A stretch of 64,000 bases of DNA from Actinomadura alba (lineage in GTDB: Bacteria > Actinomycetota > Actinomycetes > Streptosporangiales > Streptosporangiaceae). The notes below the pieces were generated by a model. It searched no databases and had not been told where the DNA came from. It saw only the letters and a program-made list of their open reading frames with translations. The stretch is from positions 53,123-117,122 of the forward strand of contig NZ_JABVEC010000024.1 of NCBI RefSeq assembly GCF_014323705.1. Direction: 5' to 3'. The translations under genes and the position numbers were made by a program. Below, piece by piece: positions 10,331 to 18,990 of the stretch. The number at the start of each line of letters is the position of its first letter. Position 1 is the first letter of the stretch.

Positions 10331-10867
10331 CTACCGCCCTGGGGCGGACCGCCGCAAAGCGGCGGGACCGGTCTGCGGCCCCGGCTGGAGCGATTTGCGC
10401 ATGTGCACGAGCGTCAAGTGCGCGGCGACCCGTTCCCGGTGGGTCTCGGCATAGCCGAGCCGCCGGTACATCCGCAGGTTGCCGTCACTGAGGTGGCCGG
10501 TGAACAGCACGCAGGCGTCGACCCGCCCCGTCACCTCGCCTTCGAGAGCCGTCATGAGCCTGGTGCCGATGCCGCTGCCCTGCCGGTCGGGCACGACGAC
10601 CAGGCGGCCCACCAGGCACAGCCGATCACTGAACTGGGCGCGCACCGCGCCGACGACGCGCCCGCCGTCGACGGCCTTGAGCACGACGGCATCGCCGCCG
10701 AGCACCTTGCGCATCTGATCGAGCGACTCCACCAACGGCGGGATGAACGGGTCGCCGTAGAGCTGGGCCTCGACCAGATAGGCCGCCCGCTGCACGGTGA
10801 GGATCTCTCCCGCGTCGCCCGGACCGGCCGCCGTGATCTTGACGTCGCCGGTATCCGGGGCGCTCAT
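10331..10867 (-). CDS. GNAT-family N-acetyltransferase
   Basis: 178 residues from ATG 10867, preceded by GAGGAG seven bases upstream. A GTG 18 bases earlier is less likely. The GNAT fold is visible: beta strands with GGRVVGAVRAQF, motif A VGRLVVVPDRQGSGIGTRLM (the Q/RxxGxG/A acetyl-CoA loop near 97-104) and a C-terminal NLRMYRRLGYAET (motif B). It transfers acetyl from acetyl-CoA to an amine. The substrate cannot be deduced. It lies in the minus-strand run between coaE and the nuclease-like gene, with 27 bp to the coaE start. Confidence 0.9.
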   Translation of the reverse strand: MSAPDTGDVKITAAGPGDAGEILTVQRAAYLVEAQLYGDPFIPPLVESLDQMRKVLGGDAVVLKAVDGGRVVGAVRAQFSDRLCLVGRLVVVPDRQGSGIGTRLMTALEGEVTGRVDACVLFTGHLSDGNLRMYRRLGYAETHRERVAAHLTLVHMRKSLQPGPQTGPAALRRSAPGR

Positions 10868-10970
10868 GGCCGCGCTCCTCGGCACGGGCCACGGGCGCCC
10901 GGCCGCGCCGGCCTCGCCGCCCGGGGGCGAGGACCCGTTCCCCGCTCCCGCGCCGCCCGGAGAACGCCGG

Positions 10971-12923
10971 TCACTGGCCGATCCGGACCGTCGCCGCGAG
11001 CGGATAGTGGTCCGAGGCGGCCGACGGCCGTACGTCGATCTCGCTGAACATGAGGTCGTCGGTGCCGAAGATCCAATCGATCTTGCCGCCGTCGGGGGTC
11101 GTGGGCGTCACCTCGCTGTCCACCCAGGCGCTGCGCAGCCCAGTGCCGTCGACCAGCCGGCTGATCTCGGGGCTGCCCGGTCCCGCGTTCATGTCACCCG
11201 CGATGATCGTACGGGGTGCCTCGGCCCATGCCTTGAGCAGGACGGAGATCGCGGCGTTGCGAACGGTGCCCTCCCCGCCGCCGTCCTCCAGGTGGGTCGA
11301 CCACACGTCGACCGTGGTACGCCCGACCCCGATCCGGGCCCATACGAAGCCGCGGACCTGCGACCAGTCACCGGTCGGCAGCCGGTCGGTGCCGGACGAG
11401 CGCACCGGCCGGGACGTCAGGATCGCGTTCCCGAACTGGCTGTCGGCGGCCGGCCCCCAGATCAGGTGCATGCCGAGCCGGCGGGACAGCCAGACGCCGA
11501 TGTCGGTGGTGCCCGACACCAGCGAGCCCCGGGCCACCTCCTGCAGGAGCACGACGTCGGCCCGCTGCGCCTCGATCGCCCGGACGATCCCCTCGGGATC
11601 CAGGCGGCCCTCGCCGTTCAGCGCGCTGTGGATGTTGTAGGTGACGACCCGCAACTCGCCCGCGTTCACCGGAGCCGGAGTCGCCTTGGGAGCGGTGGCG
11701 TTGAACACCAGGGTGCCGATCAAGAGCACCAGCGCGGCGGCGCCCGCGGTCAGCGCCCGCAGCGGTGCCCGCGCCGGCAGCGGCCCGCCCCGCGCGGCGG
11801 CCACGGCCGCGAGCGCGCCGAGCAGGATCCCGGCCAGGCCGGGCAGCAGGTTGTTCGGCACCGGGACCGACTCGACCCCGGCGAGCTGATAGGTCAGCAG
11901 CAGCACCGCGACGAGAAACCCGCCCACGGCGGCGCCGACGTCGATCCGCCACACCTGGCCGCCGGCGCCGGCCCGCCGCAACGGAGCCCGGCAGGCCACC
12001 GCGAGCAGCCAGGCCGACAGCACCTGACCGACGATGACCACGCCGACGACGGCGGTGCCGGTGACGGCGAAGGATCCGGCGATCGCGCCGGTCCCGACCC
12101 CGAGTACGGTGCCGCCCAGCACGCACACCCCGCCGGGCACGGCCCGTACGGCCAGGCCCGAGGCCAGGAACGCCAGCGCCAGCCCCTGACCGACGATCAC
12201 GGCGACGTGCGCGCCGTGCAGCGACTGCCAGCCCGAGGACGCGACGAACGCGGGGCTGGACAGGATCAGCACCTGCAGCGCCAGGAACGGCCCCACAGCG
12301 GCCGCCCCCAGCGCGTCGCGCCAGGAGATGCCGGGAGGCGCCACCGGCCCCGAGGAGAGCTCACGGGCGAGCGCGGCCACACCGAGCCCCACGACGCCCA
12401 GGCACGCCAGCCACGGACCGACTCCCGGCTGCCAGACCGGATCCCATGTGGCGAAGGCCATGCGCAACGCGGTGTCGACCGCCAGCCCGCCGACCGTCGC
12501 GGTGGCGAAGCCGACCCCCGACAGACCACGCGCCCCCTCGTACAGCGCCGCCACGGCGACCATCCCGACGGCGACGCCGACGAACGCCAGCCACAGCCGC
12601 GGGGAGATCGCCTGCGCGAGCAGACGTACGGCCAGGAGGCCGCCGACGCCCACGATGAGCAGCCCCCGCGCGCCGGCCAGCCGGCGGATCACGGGGGCGA
12701 GGAACCCGGCCAAGGACACCAGGAGGACGAGGGGGGCGGCGGCCGACACTCCCGTGTCCTCGGCGAAATGGCCGAACTGCGGCAGCGCGAACCGCACCGT
12801 CTGAGCGAGCAGCGCGATCGTCACAGAGATCAGGACGAGCCGCGCGGGGCCCTGTGGAACGATCGAGGGCCCCGCGGTGCCGGCGGGACCCTCCTTGCGC
12901 ACACCGATGTCGGTCTTGACCAC
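10971..12923 (-). CDS. Membrane-anchored endonuclease/exonuclease/phosphatase family protein
   Basis: 650 residues. About ten hydrophobic helices fill the first 390 residues. They are followed by a complete EEP domain with the metal/catalytic motifs RVVTYNIHSALNG, VVLLQEVARG, IIAGDMNAGPGS, KIDWIFG and ASDHYPLAATV. The fold covers DNase I-like nucleases, sphingomyelinases and inositol phosphatases. Topology would put the catalytic domain on one side of the membrane, probably outside, where a lipid or polyphosphate headgroup substrate is more likely than DNA. Start GTG 12923 has no SD. An ATG is absent nearby. Closest in architecture to actinobacterial EEP proteins with N-terminal permease-like regions. 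Confidence 0.87.
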   Translation of the reverse strand: MVKTDIGVRKEGPAGTAGPSIVPQGPARLVLISVTIALLAQTVRFALPQFGHFAEDTGVSAAAPLVLLVSLAGFLAPVIRRLAGARGLLIVGVGGLLAVRLLAQAISPRLWLAFVGVAVGMVAVAALYEGARGLSGVGFATATVGGLAVDTALRMAFATWDPVWQPGVGPWLACLGVVGLGVAALARELSSGPVAPPGISWRDALGAAAVGPFLALQVLILSSPAFVASSGWQSLHGAHVAVIVGQGLALAFLASGLAVRAVPGGVCVLGGTVLGVGTGAIAGSFAVTGTAVVGVVIVGQVLSAWLLAVACRAPLRRAGAGGQVWRIDVGAAVGGFLVAVLLLTYQLAGVESVPVPNNLLPGLAGILLGALAAVAAARGGPLPARAPLRALTAGAAALVLLIGTLVFNATAPKATPAPVNAGELRVVTYNIHSALNGEGRLDPEGIVRAIEAQRADVVLLQEVARGSLVSGTTDIGVWLSRRLGMHLIWGPAADSQFGNAILTSRPVRSSGTDRLPTGDWSQVRGFVWARIGVGRTTVDVWSTHLEDGGGEGTVRNAAISVLLKAWAEAPRTIIAGDMNAGPGSPEISRLVDGTGLRSAWVDSEVTPTTPDGGKIDWIFGTDDLMFSEIDVRPSAASDHYPLAATVRIGQ

Positions 12924-12949
12924 CCGATGAACTTACCGGAGAAAACACC

Positions 12950-12991
12950 GCGGCCGGACGACGTCCCCGCAAAGGGGTGTCGTCCGGCCGC
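12950..12991 (-). terminator. rpsA: Hairpin terminator downstream of rpsA
   Basis: Arms GCGGCCGGACGAC (12950-12962) and GTCGTCCGGCCGC (12979-12991) are perfectly complementary over 13 bp, with CCCC/GGGG pairing continuing inside. It begins 62 bp after the rpsA stop. There is no U-tract, which is normal for GC-rich actinobacteria. Confidence 0.8.
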
Positions 12992-13052
12992 AGGTGCTCA
13001 GTCACCTGCCGGGAGCCCGCCCGAAGGCGGCCGGCCCGGCAAGCGGATCAGC

Positions 13053-14543
13053 TCACTGACCGCCCGACAGCTTCTCACGCAGTGCCGCCAGGGCCTCGTC
13101 CGAGGCCAGGGCGCCGCCGCCGCTGTCGGCGGAGGTGTCGGCACCGCCGGAGTAGGACGTCTCGCCCTCACCGCCACCGCCGCCGCCCGACCCGGCCGCC
13201 TCGGCCTCGGCCTTGCGGGCCTCCTCGATCTGCTTGCGGTGCGAGTCGAACCGGGTGCGGGCCTCGGCGTACTGCCGCTCCCACGTCTCGCGCTGATCGT
13301 CGAAGCCCTCGAGCCATTCGCCGGTCTCGGCGTCGAAACCCTCGGGGTACTTGTAGTTCCCCTGCTCGTCGTACTCGGCCGGCATGCCGTAGAGCGTCGG
13401 GTCGAAGTCCTCTTCCTCGATGCCCGCGGCACTCTCGTTGGCCTGCTTCAGCGACAGGCTGATGCGACGCCGGTCGAGGTCGATGTCGATGATCTTGACG
13501 AAGATCTCGTCGCCGACCTGGACGACCTGCTCGGGAATCTCGACGTGCCGCTCGGCCAGCTCGGAGATGTGCACCAGACCCTCGATGCCCTCCTCGACAC
13601 GGACGAACGCGCCGAACGGCACCAGCTTGGTGACCCGGCCGGGAACGACCTGGCCGATCTGGTGGGTACGGGCGAACTGCTGCCAGGGGTCCTCCTGCGT
13701 CGCCTTCAGCGACAGCGAGACCCGCTCGCGCTCCATGTCGACGTCGAGGACCTCGACGGTGACCTCCTGGCCGACCTCGACCACCTCGGACGGGTGATCG
13801 ATGTGCTTCCAGGACAACTCGGAGACGTGCACGAGGCCGTCGACCCCGCCAAGGTCGACGAACGCGCCGAAGTTGACGATCGAGGAAACGACGCCCTTGC
13901 GGACCTGCCCCTTCTGCAGCGTGTTGAGGAAGGTCTGCCGGACCTCCGACTGGGTCTGCTCGAGCCAGGCGCGGCGGGACAGGACCACGTTGTTGCGGTT
14001 CTTGTCCAGCTCGATGATCTTCGCTTCGAGCTCGCGGCTGACGTACGGCTGGAGATCGCGCACCCGGCGCATCTCCACGAGCGAGGCGGGAAGGAAGCCA
14101 CGAAGACCGATGTCGAGGATGAGGCCGCCCTTGACGACCTCGATGACGGTACCGGTGACGATGCCGTCCTCTTCCTTGATCTTCTCGATCGTGCCCCAGG
14201 CGCGCTCGTACTGGGCGCGCTTCTTGGACAGGATCAGGCGACCTTCCTTGTCCTCCTTCTGGAGAACAAGCGCCTCGACGTGATCGCCCACCTTGACGAC
14301 CTCGTTGGGGTCGACATCATGCTTGATGGAAAGCTCACGCGAGGGGATGACGCCCTCGGTCTTGTAGCCGATGTCGAGCAAGACCTCGTCTCGGTCGACC
14401 TTGACGACAGTGCCCTCGACAATGTCGCCGTCGTTGAAGTACTTGATGGTCTCATCGATCGCGGCGAGGAAGGCTTCCTCGGACCCGATGTCATTGACCG
14501 CTACCTGCGGGGTGGTCGAGGTGGCCTCGGTGCTGCTCGTCAT
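13053..14543 (-). CDS. rpsA: 30S ribosomal protein S1
   Basis: 496 residues from ATG 14543. A nine-residue longer start at 14570 lacks conservation value. Four S1 OB-fold repeats are visible: VEGTVVKVDRDEVLLDIGYK, VTGTVIEVVKGGLILDIG, RKGVVSSIVNFGAFVDLGG and VPGRVTKLVPFGAFVRVEEG, each ending in an isxxSxR/K-type strand. The C-terminus is actinobacterial: an acidic segment (GIEEEDFDPTLYGMPAEYD), a long basic/acid helix with EARTRFDSHRKQIEEARKAE, and a Gly/Ser tail. S1 binds mRNA at the 30S platform. The leader is long (TATAAT about 290 bp upstream) and holds a direct repeat, suggesting autogenous control. Confidence 0.97.
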   Translation of the reverse strand: MTSSTEATSTTPQVAVNDIGSEEAFLAAIDETIKYFNDGDIVEGTVVKVDRDEVLLDIGYKTEGVIPSRELSIKHDVDPNEVVKVGDHVEALVLQKEDKEGRLILSKKRAQYERAWGTIEKIKEEDGIVTGTVIEVVKGGLILDIGLRGFLPASLVEMRRVRDLQPYVSRELEAKIIELDKNRNNVVLSRRAWLEQTQSEVRQTFLNTLQKGQVRKGVVSSIVNFGAFVDLGGVDGLVHVSELSWKHIDHPSEVVEVGQEVTVEVLDVDMERERVSLSLKATQEDPWQQFARTHQIGQVVPGRVTKLVPFGAFVRVEEGIEGLVHISELAERHVEIPEQVVQVGDEIFVKIIDIDLDRRRISLSLKQANESAAGIEEEDFDPTLYGMPAEYDEQGNYKYPEGFDAETGEWLEGFDDQRETWERQYAEARTRFDSHRKQIEEARKAEAEAAGSGGGGGGEGETSYSGGADTSADSGGGALASDEALAALREKLSGGQ

Positions 14544-14635
14544 GTGTGGGCTGGCTCCGGATACGGACATAGTAGGTGTCGTTGATGCGCGGCGGGCCGT
14601 TTATCGTCCCTGCCGAGGACCGGAGGAGACGGAAA

Positions 14636-14698
14636 CCTGCTCCGTCCGAGTAACTTTCCGATGTCGACCTGACCGAGCGCGAGCCTGCTCCGTCCGAG
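14636..14698 (-). repeat. Two 15-bp direct repeats in rpsA leader
   Basis: CCTGCTCCGTCCGAG occurs exactly at 14636-14650 and 14684-14698, a 48-bp period. On the rpsA strand it reads CTCGGACGGAGCAGG. It could be a protein- or S1-binding element. Nothing else is known. Confidence 0.7.
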
Positions 14699-14832
14699 GT
14701 GCGCGCAGACCCACAGCGCAGCGATCAGCATATGGGACCATTCGGCGTGGGTCAATCGCAAGACGTGAAGACAACCCGCCTGACCGGCAGACCTCTCCCC
14801 TGCTCCGGTCCGCCCGACCCCCGTGCGATCAA

Positions 14833-14838
14833 ATTATA
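14833..14838 (-). promoter_or_regulatory. rpsA: Consensus -10 TATAAT upstream of rpsA
   Basis: A perfect TATAAT on the minus strand in otherwise very GC-rich DNA. The -35 region about 17 bp upstream (around CTCCAC) is poor. It would start rpsA mRNA near 14826. Confidence 0.5.
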
Positions 14839-14911
14839 TCGTGGCCGCGGCAGGCGTGGAGCACCTCTCCGCGCTACGCGGCGGACCGTCCCGGCCGCCT
14901 CTTCCGCCCGC

Positions 14912-15043
14912 TCACCGAGGCGCGCGGCTCTGGGCCGGTCCCGGAACCCGATGCTGACCGGGAGACTCCACGCCCGTCCCAACCAGCCCGTAGATCACGG
15001 CGAGCACGATCACCAGACCGGCGAGGATGTGTAGGTTCGGCAC
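14912..15043 (-). CDS. Putative 43-residue single-pass membrane peptide
   Basis: GTG 15043 to TGA 14912. The product starts MPNLHILAGLVIVLAVIYG, a clean membrane helix of about 17 residues, followed by a polar tail (VESPGQHRVPGPAQSRAPR). A purine-rich AGGGGGAG lies directly upstream, but only two to four bases from the start. It lies between polA and rpsA on the same strand. Codon third positions are mostly G/C in the helix. The clear helix and start context support a real gene. It could still be a chance frame, and no family is recognised. Confidence 0.45.
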   Translation of the reverse strand: MPNLHILAGLVIVLAVIYGLVGTGVESPGQHRVPGPAQSRAPR

Positions 15044-15247
15044 GACTCCCCCTGCCCTGTCGGGGACCTGCCGGCTCGACCACGTTCCGCCGGTCCCCCG
15101 AACCGGATGAAACCCTCACAAAGATCATTACCCCGGGCACGGCCCGCCTAGGCCGGTCCCGGGTAAAGGTTCGACAGCGGACGGGAACGACGGTGCCAGG
15201 TGACGTCGCGGCTCACCGGCCGGCGGCTCCGCCCCCGGTTCAGTGAT

Positions 15248-17941
15248 TCAGTGACCGGCGTCCTGCAGCGTGCGGCCGGTGCCCATCGACACCACGAGCG
15301 GCGCGCGCAGCTCGTAGGCCCCGCACATCTGCTCGCTCACCAGCTCCCGCAGCGCGTCGAGCTCACCCTCGGCCACCTCGAACACGAGCTCGTCGTGGAC
15401 CTGGAGCAGCATCCTGGACGTGAGCCCGCGCTCCCGCAGGGAACGGTCGACGTTCAGGCTCGCGACCTTGATGATGTCGGCGGCCGACCCCTGGATCGGC
15501 GCGTTCAGCGCCATCCGCTCGGCCATCTCACGACGCTGCCGGTTGTCGGAGGTCAGATCCGGCAGGTACCGGCGGCGCCCGAGGATCGTCTCCGTGTAAC
15601 CGTCCTGCCGGGCCTTGGCCACGACGTCCCGCAGGTAGTCCCGGATCCCGCCGAACTGCTCGAAGTACTCCTCCATCAGCTGGCGCGCCTCGTCGGGCGG
15701 GATGCGCAGCTGCTGGGACAGCCCGAACGCCGACAGACCGTAGGCCAGGCCGTAGTTCATGGCCTTGATCCGGTTGCGCAACTCGCCGTCGACCTGCTCG
15801 GGCGGCACGTCGAACACCCGCGACGCCGTGATCGTGTGGAAGTCGGCCCCCGAGGTGAACGCCTCGATCAGCGCCTCGTCACCCGACAGATCCGCCATGA
15901 TCCGCAACTCGATCTGGCTGTAGTCGGCCGTGAGCAGGCACTCGAAGCCCTCGCCCACCACGAACCCCGCCCGGATCTGCCTGCCCTCGGCCGTGCGGAT
16001 CGGAATGGTCTGCAGGTTCGGGTCGGTGGACGAGAGCCGCCCGGTCGCCGCCACCAGCTGGTTGAACGTCGTGTGGATGCGTCCCGCGTCGTCGGCCATC
16101 GGGATCAGCGAGTCGACGATGCTCTTCAGCTTGGCGACCTCGCGCCAGCGCAGCAGATGCTCGAGCACCGGATGACCGTCGCTCACCAGCAGGTTGGTCA
16201 GCGCCTCGGAGTCGGTGGTGTAACCGGTCTTGGTCCGCTTCGTCTTGGGCAGCCCCAGCTCGTCGAAGAGCACCTGCTGGATCTGCTTGGGCGAGCCGAG
16301 GTTGAAGTCATGTCCCACGGCCGAGAACGCCAGCTCCTCGACCGCCTTCACCTGCCCGCCGAGCGACGACGACAGCGCAGCGAAATGATCGTTGTCCACC
16401 GCGATGCCGGTGCGTTCCATGTCCGCGAGCACCCCCACCAGCGGCAGCTCGACCTCGTGCAGCAGCCGCACGGCGCCCCGGCGCTCGAGGTCCTTGTCGA
16501 GGGAGTCGGCCAGCTCGGCCACCGCACGGGCCCGTACGGCCAGGTCGTGCGCGATCTCCTCCTCACCCGAGCCGTCGAGGGTGAGCTGCCCACCGGTGCC
16601 CGTCTCCTCGCGCAACTCCCGGTGCAGATACCGCAGCACCAGGTCGGCCAGGTCGAATGACCGCTGACCGGGAAGCGCCAGGTAGGCGGCGAGCGCCGTG
16701 TCACTGGTCACCCCGGCGAGCGTCAGGCCCCGGGCGGCGAACGCCAGCATGGGCCCCTTCGCGTCGTGCATCGCCTTGGGCTGCCCGGCGTCGGCCAGCC
16801 AGCCGGCGAGCGCCCGCTCGTCCTCCTCGATCAACTCGGCCGGGTCGAGATAGGCCGCCGGCCCGGCCAGCCCGGCCAGCGCCAGCCCCGTCAGCTCACC
16901 GGTGCCACGCCCCCACGTGCCCGACACCGCGACCCCGATGCGGCCGGCGCCGCGCGCGTGCCGCTCCAGCCACTCGGCGACCTCGCCCGGCCCGGGGGTC
17001 GCCAGCTCGATCTCGAAGCCCTCGTCGGCCTCGGGCTCGACGGTCGACAGCGTGGCGTACAGCCGCTCGCGCAGCACCCGGAACTGCAAGGTGTCGAACA
17101 GCGAGTGGATCTCCTCGCGATCCCACTGCCCGATCGTCAGCCGGTCGGGCGTCAGCTCGAGCTCGACCTCGCAGTCCAGCTTGTTGATCTGGTGGTTGCG
17201 GAGCACCTGCGCGAGATGCTCGCGGAGGCTGTCGCCCGCCTTGCCTTTGATCTCGTCGACATGGGCGACCAGCCCGTCGAGCCCGTCGTGCTGGTTGAGC
17301 CACTTGGCCGCGGTCTTGGGCCCGACCCCCGGCACACCCGGCAGGTTGTCGCTGGTCTCGCCGACCAGCGCCGCGAGCTCGCGGTAACGCGTCGGCGGCA
17401 CGCCGTACTTCTCCTCCACCACAGCCGGCGTGGTGCGCACCAGATCGGACACGCCCTTGCGCGGGTAGAGCACCGTCACCCCGTCGGTGACCAGCTGATA
17501 GGCGTCACGGTCACCGGTGACGATCAGCGTCTCCATGCCCAGCTCACCCGCCTGGGTCGCGAGGGTCGCGATGAGGTCGTCGGCCTCGAACCCGGCCTTC
17601 GACAGCCGCGGGATCCGCAGCGCGTCGAGCACCTCGAAGATCAGGCTCACCTGGCTGCGGAAGTCGTCCGGGGTCTTCTGCCGCCCCGCCTTGTACTCCA
17701 CGTACGCCTCGTGCCGGAACGTGGGTTCGGACCGGTCGAAACAAACCCCGAGATGCGTCGGCTGCTCATCGCGCAGGACGTTGATGAGCATCGAGGTGAA
17801 GCCGTAGACGGCGTTGGTCGGCTGGCCCGTGGTCGTCGAGAAGTTCTCCAGCGGCAGTGCGAAGAACGCCCGGTAGGCCAGGGAGTGCCCGTCCAGCAGA
17901 AGCAGCCGGTCTTTGTCAGGGGTCGGTCGGTTGGTCGCCAC
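15248..17941 (-). CDS. polA: DNA polymerase I
   Basis: 897 residues, full length. The N-terminal 5'-nuclease domain (LLLLDGHSLAYRAFFAL, then EADDLIATLA and TGDRDAYQLV, with H3TH GETSDNLPGVPGVGPKTAAKW) spans 1-300. The middle 3'-5' exonuclease-like domain (about 320-490) lacks the DxE exonuclease carboxylates, as in other actinobacteria. The polymerase domain carries motif A LTADYSQIELRIMA, motif B RNRIKAMNYGLAYGL and motif C LLQVHDELVFEV. It fills gaps in Okazaki fragments and repair. Start GTG 17941 has TAGAGT six bases upstream and no SD, suggesting leaderless mRNA. Confidence 0.98.
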   Translation of the reverse strand: MATNRPTPDKDRLLLLDGHSLAYRAFFALPLENFSTTTGQPTNAVYGFTSMLINVLRDEQPTHLGVCFDRSEPTFRHEAYVEYKAGRQKTPDDFRSQVSLIFEVLDALRIPRLSKAGFEADDLIATLATQAGELGMETLIVTGDRDAYQLVTDGVTVLYPRKGVSDLVRTTPAVVEEKYGVPPTRYRELAALVGETSDNLPGVPGVGPKTAAKWLNQHDGLDGLVAHVDEIKGKAGDSLREHLAQVLRNHQINKLDCEVELELTPDRLTIGQWDREEIHSLFDTLQFRVLRERLYATLSTVEPEADEGFEIELATPGPGEVAEWLERHARGAGRIGVAVSGTWGRGTGELTGLALAGLAGPAAYLDPAELIEEDERALAGWLADAGQPKAMHDAKGPMLAFAARGLTLAGVTSDTALAAYLALPGQRSFDLADLVLRYLHRELREETGTGGQLTLDGSGEEEIAHDLAVRARAVAELADSLDKDLERRGAVRLLHEVELPLVGVLADMERTGIAVDNDHFAALSSSLGGQVKAVEELAFSAVGHDFNLGSPKQIQQVLFDELGLPKTKRTKTGYTTDSEALTNLLVSDGHPVLEHLLRWREVAKLKSIVDSLIPMADDAGRIHTTFNQLVAATGRLSSTDPNLQTIPIRTAEGRQIRAGFVVGEGFECLLTADYSQIELRIMADLSGDEALIEAFTSGADFHTITASRVFDVPPEQVDGELRNRIKAMNYGLAYGLSAFGLSQQLRIPPDEARQLMEEYFEQFGGIRDYLRDVVAKARQDGYTETILGRRRYLPDLTSDNRQRREMAERMALNAPIQGSAADIIKVASLNVDRSLRERGLTSRMLLQVHDELVFEVAEGELDALRELVSEQMCGAYELRAPLVVSMGTGRTLQDAGH

Positions 17942-17947
17942 CCTGTG

Positions 17948-17953
17948 ACTCTA
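17948..17953 (-). promoter_or_regulatory. polA: -10 hexamer TAGAGT for leaderless polA
   Basis: TAGAGT on the minus strand ends six bases before GTG 17941 and no SD is present. Confidence 0.55.
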
Positions 17954-18310
17954 GCCGCCCGGTACGACGGTTTCCGGCACGCCGCCGCAGGACGCGCGCG
18001 AACCACGCGGCCCCGCGCCCGTTCCACGAAGGCCCGGTATCGATGTCCGGAATCCGCCATGCGGGAAGCCCGCATTCTTTGCGGCGACGGCGGTCGCCCA
18101 CTAGCGTGGAGCCAAGGGCCCGGGACCGCCGAGTAGACAACGTACGCGCCCGGGGAAGGCGCGTGCGGCCCCAAAGGCGGTTCCGGGCCGCTGCGCGCCC
18201 GCACTCCCCTGCCCGGCCGACCTGCCCCGCGCAACCGGCAAACGCCGATAGCCGGTCGCATTTCGGTTGCGGAATCCGCCGGGCCCTTCCGCCCGTGATC
18301 CCCTTCGACC

Positions 18311-18316
18311 TACCGT
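18311..18316 (+). promoter_or_regulatory. -10 hexamer TACCGT of leaderless lipoprotein gene
   Basis: TACCGT ends six bases before ATG 18323, with no SD between. Confidence 0.5.
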
Positions 18317-18322
18317 CACGCC

Positions 18323-18880
18323 ATGCGACGACGGATCCTGGCCGCCGCCGGCATCATGCTGGCGGCCGGAACCACCCTCACGGCGTGCTCGTCCGGCGAC
18401 GGGCCGTCGAAGGCCACGGCCACCCCCACACCCACCTACGAGCTCCCGGCACGCCCGGTGCGCGACGGCGAGAAGGCCCTGCGCGGCACCACCGTGCGCA
18501 GCGGCGACCTCGCCTTCACGCCCATCGGCCTGCGCACCCGAATGCCCGAGCTCGTCGGCAGCCACGCCGACGTCCGCCCCAGAGGGCAGTTCGTCCGGAT
18601 CCGCCTGGTCACCGAGAACCGTGGCAGGACCACCCAGACCCTCAACACCGCCAAACAGCTCCTGATCACCACTGACGACGCCACGCACCCGCCCGACTGG
18701 CAGGCCATGCTCATCAAACGGCAGCCCGAATCGATCGACGTCGGCTCGGCGGTCCGCATCGAACTCGACCTCTGGTACGACATCCCGCCCGGCGACCGGG
18801 TCAAGGCGCTCCGGCTCGTCGGCACACCCCCCGTCGGCGCGACCTCGGACCCGCCCGGCGTCGACATCGCCCTCTCCTGA
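18323..18880 (+). CDS. Lipoprotein with DUF4352-like domain
   Basis: 185 residues. Signal peptide with lipobox LTAC (Cys at residue 22) is followed by a Ser/Thr/Pro spacer and a beta-rich domain (DLAFTPIGLRTRMPELVG, QFVRIRLVTENRGRTTQTLN, RIELDWYDIPPGDRV-type strands). The layout is that of Telokin-like/DUF4352 lipoproteins of Gram-positive bacteria, which are of unknown function. Lgt in this window would lipidate it. It stands alone, divergent from polA, with a leaderless promoter and a hairpin directly after the stop. Confidence 0.8.
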   Translation: MRRRILAAAGIMLAAGTTLTACSSGDGPSKATATPTPTYELPARPVRDGEKALRGTTVRSGDLAFTPIGLRTRMPELVGSHADVRPRGQFVRIRLVTENRGRTTQTLNTAKQLLITTDDATHPPDWQAMLIKRQPESIDVGSAVRIELDLWYDIPPGDRVKALRLVGTPPVGATSDPPGVDIALS

Positions 18881-18884
18881 ACGC

Positions 18885-18910
18885 GCCCGTCCCCATAGCC
18901 CGGGGCGGGC
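18885..18910 (+). terminator. Bidirectional hairpin between lipoprotein gene and livF
   Basis: GCCCG-T-CCCC (18885-18894) pairs with GGGG-CGGGC (18902-18910) with one bulged T. It begins four bases after the lipoprotein stop and could also end the liv transcript from the other side. Confidence 0.6.
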
Positions 18911-18990
18911 CGAGGCCGGAACGGGCCGCCCGCAGCGCGCACGGGCCCCGCGGCCGCCGTACGAAGCGACTGCGGGACCCGATCCGGCCG

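Larger units (their letters stand above)
14544..14911 (-). promoter_or_regulatory. rpsA: Long rpsA leader region, no gene
   Basis: 368 bp without a credible gene. It contains a perfect TATAAT on the minus strand (14833-14838), two 15-bp direct repeats (14636-14650, 14684-14698) and AGCATATG-type AT-rich patches near 14727. The region would be transcribed as a leader of about 280 nt before rpsA. Confidence 0.55.
17942..18322. promoter_or_regulatory. Divergent polA / lipoprotein intergenic region
   Basis: 381 bp without a gene. It holds -10-like hexamers for both leaderless neighbours (17948-17953 minus, 18311-18316 plus) and a small hairpin ATGCGGG/CCCGCAT with a three-base loop at 18059-18075, followed by tcttt. 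Nothing else stands out. Confidence 0.5.

Noticed and set aside
10797..14585. Long plus-strand open frame (over 1200 codons) opposite the EEP gene and rpsA
   Set aside because: It is the antisense of well-supported minus-strand genes and has Arg/Pro/Gly/His-rich composition without recognisable domains; it reflects high GC.
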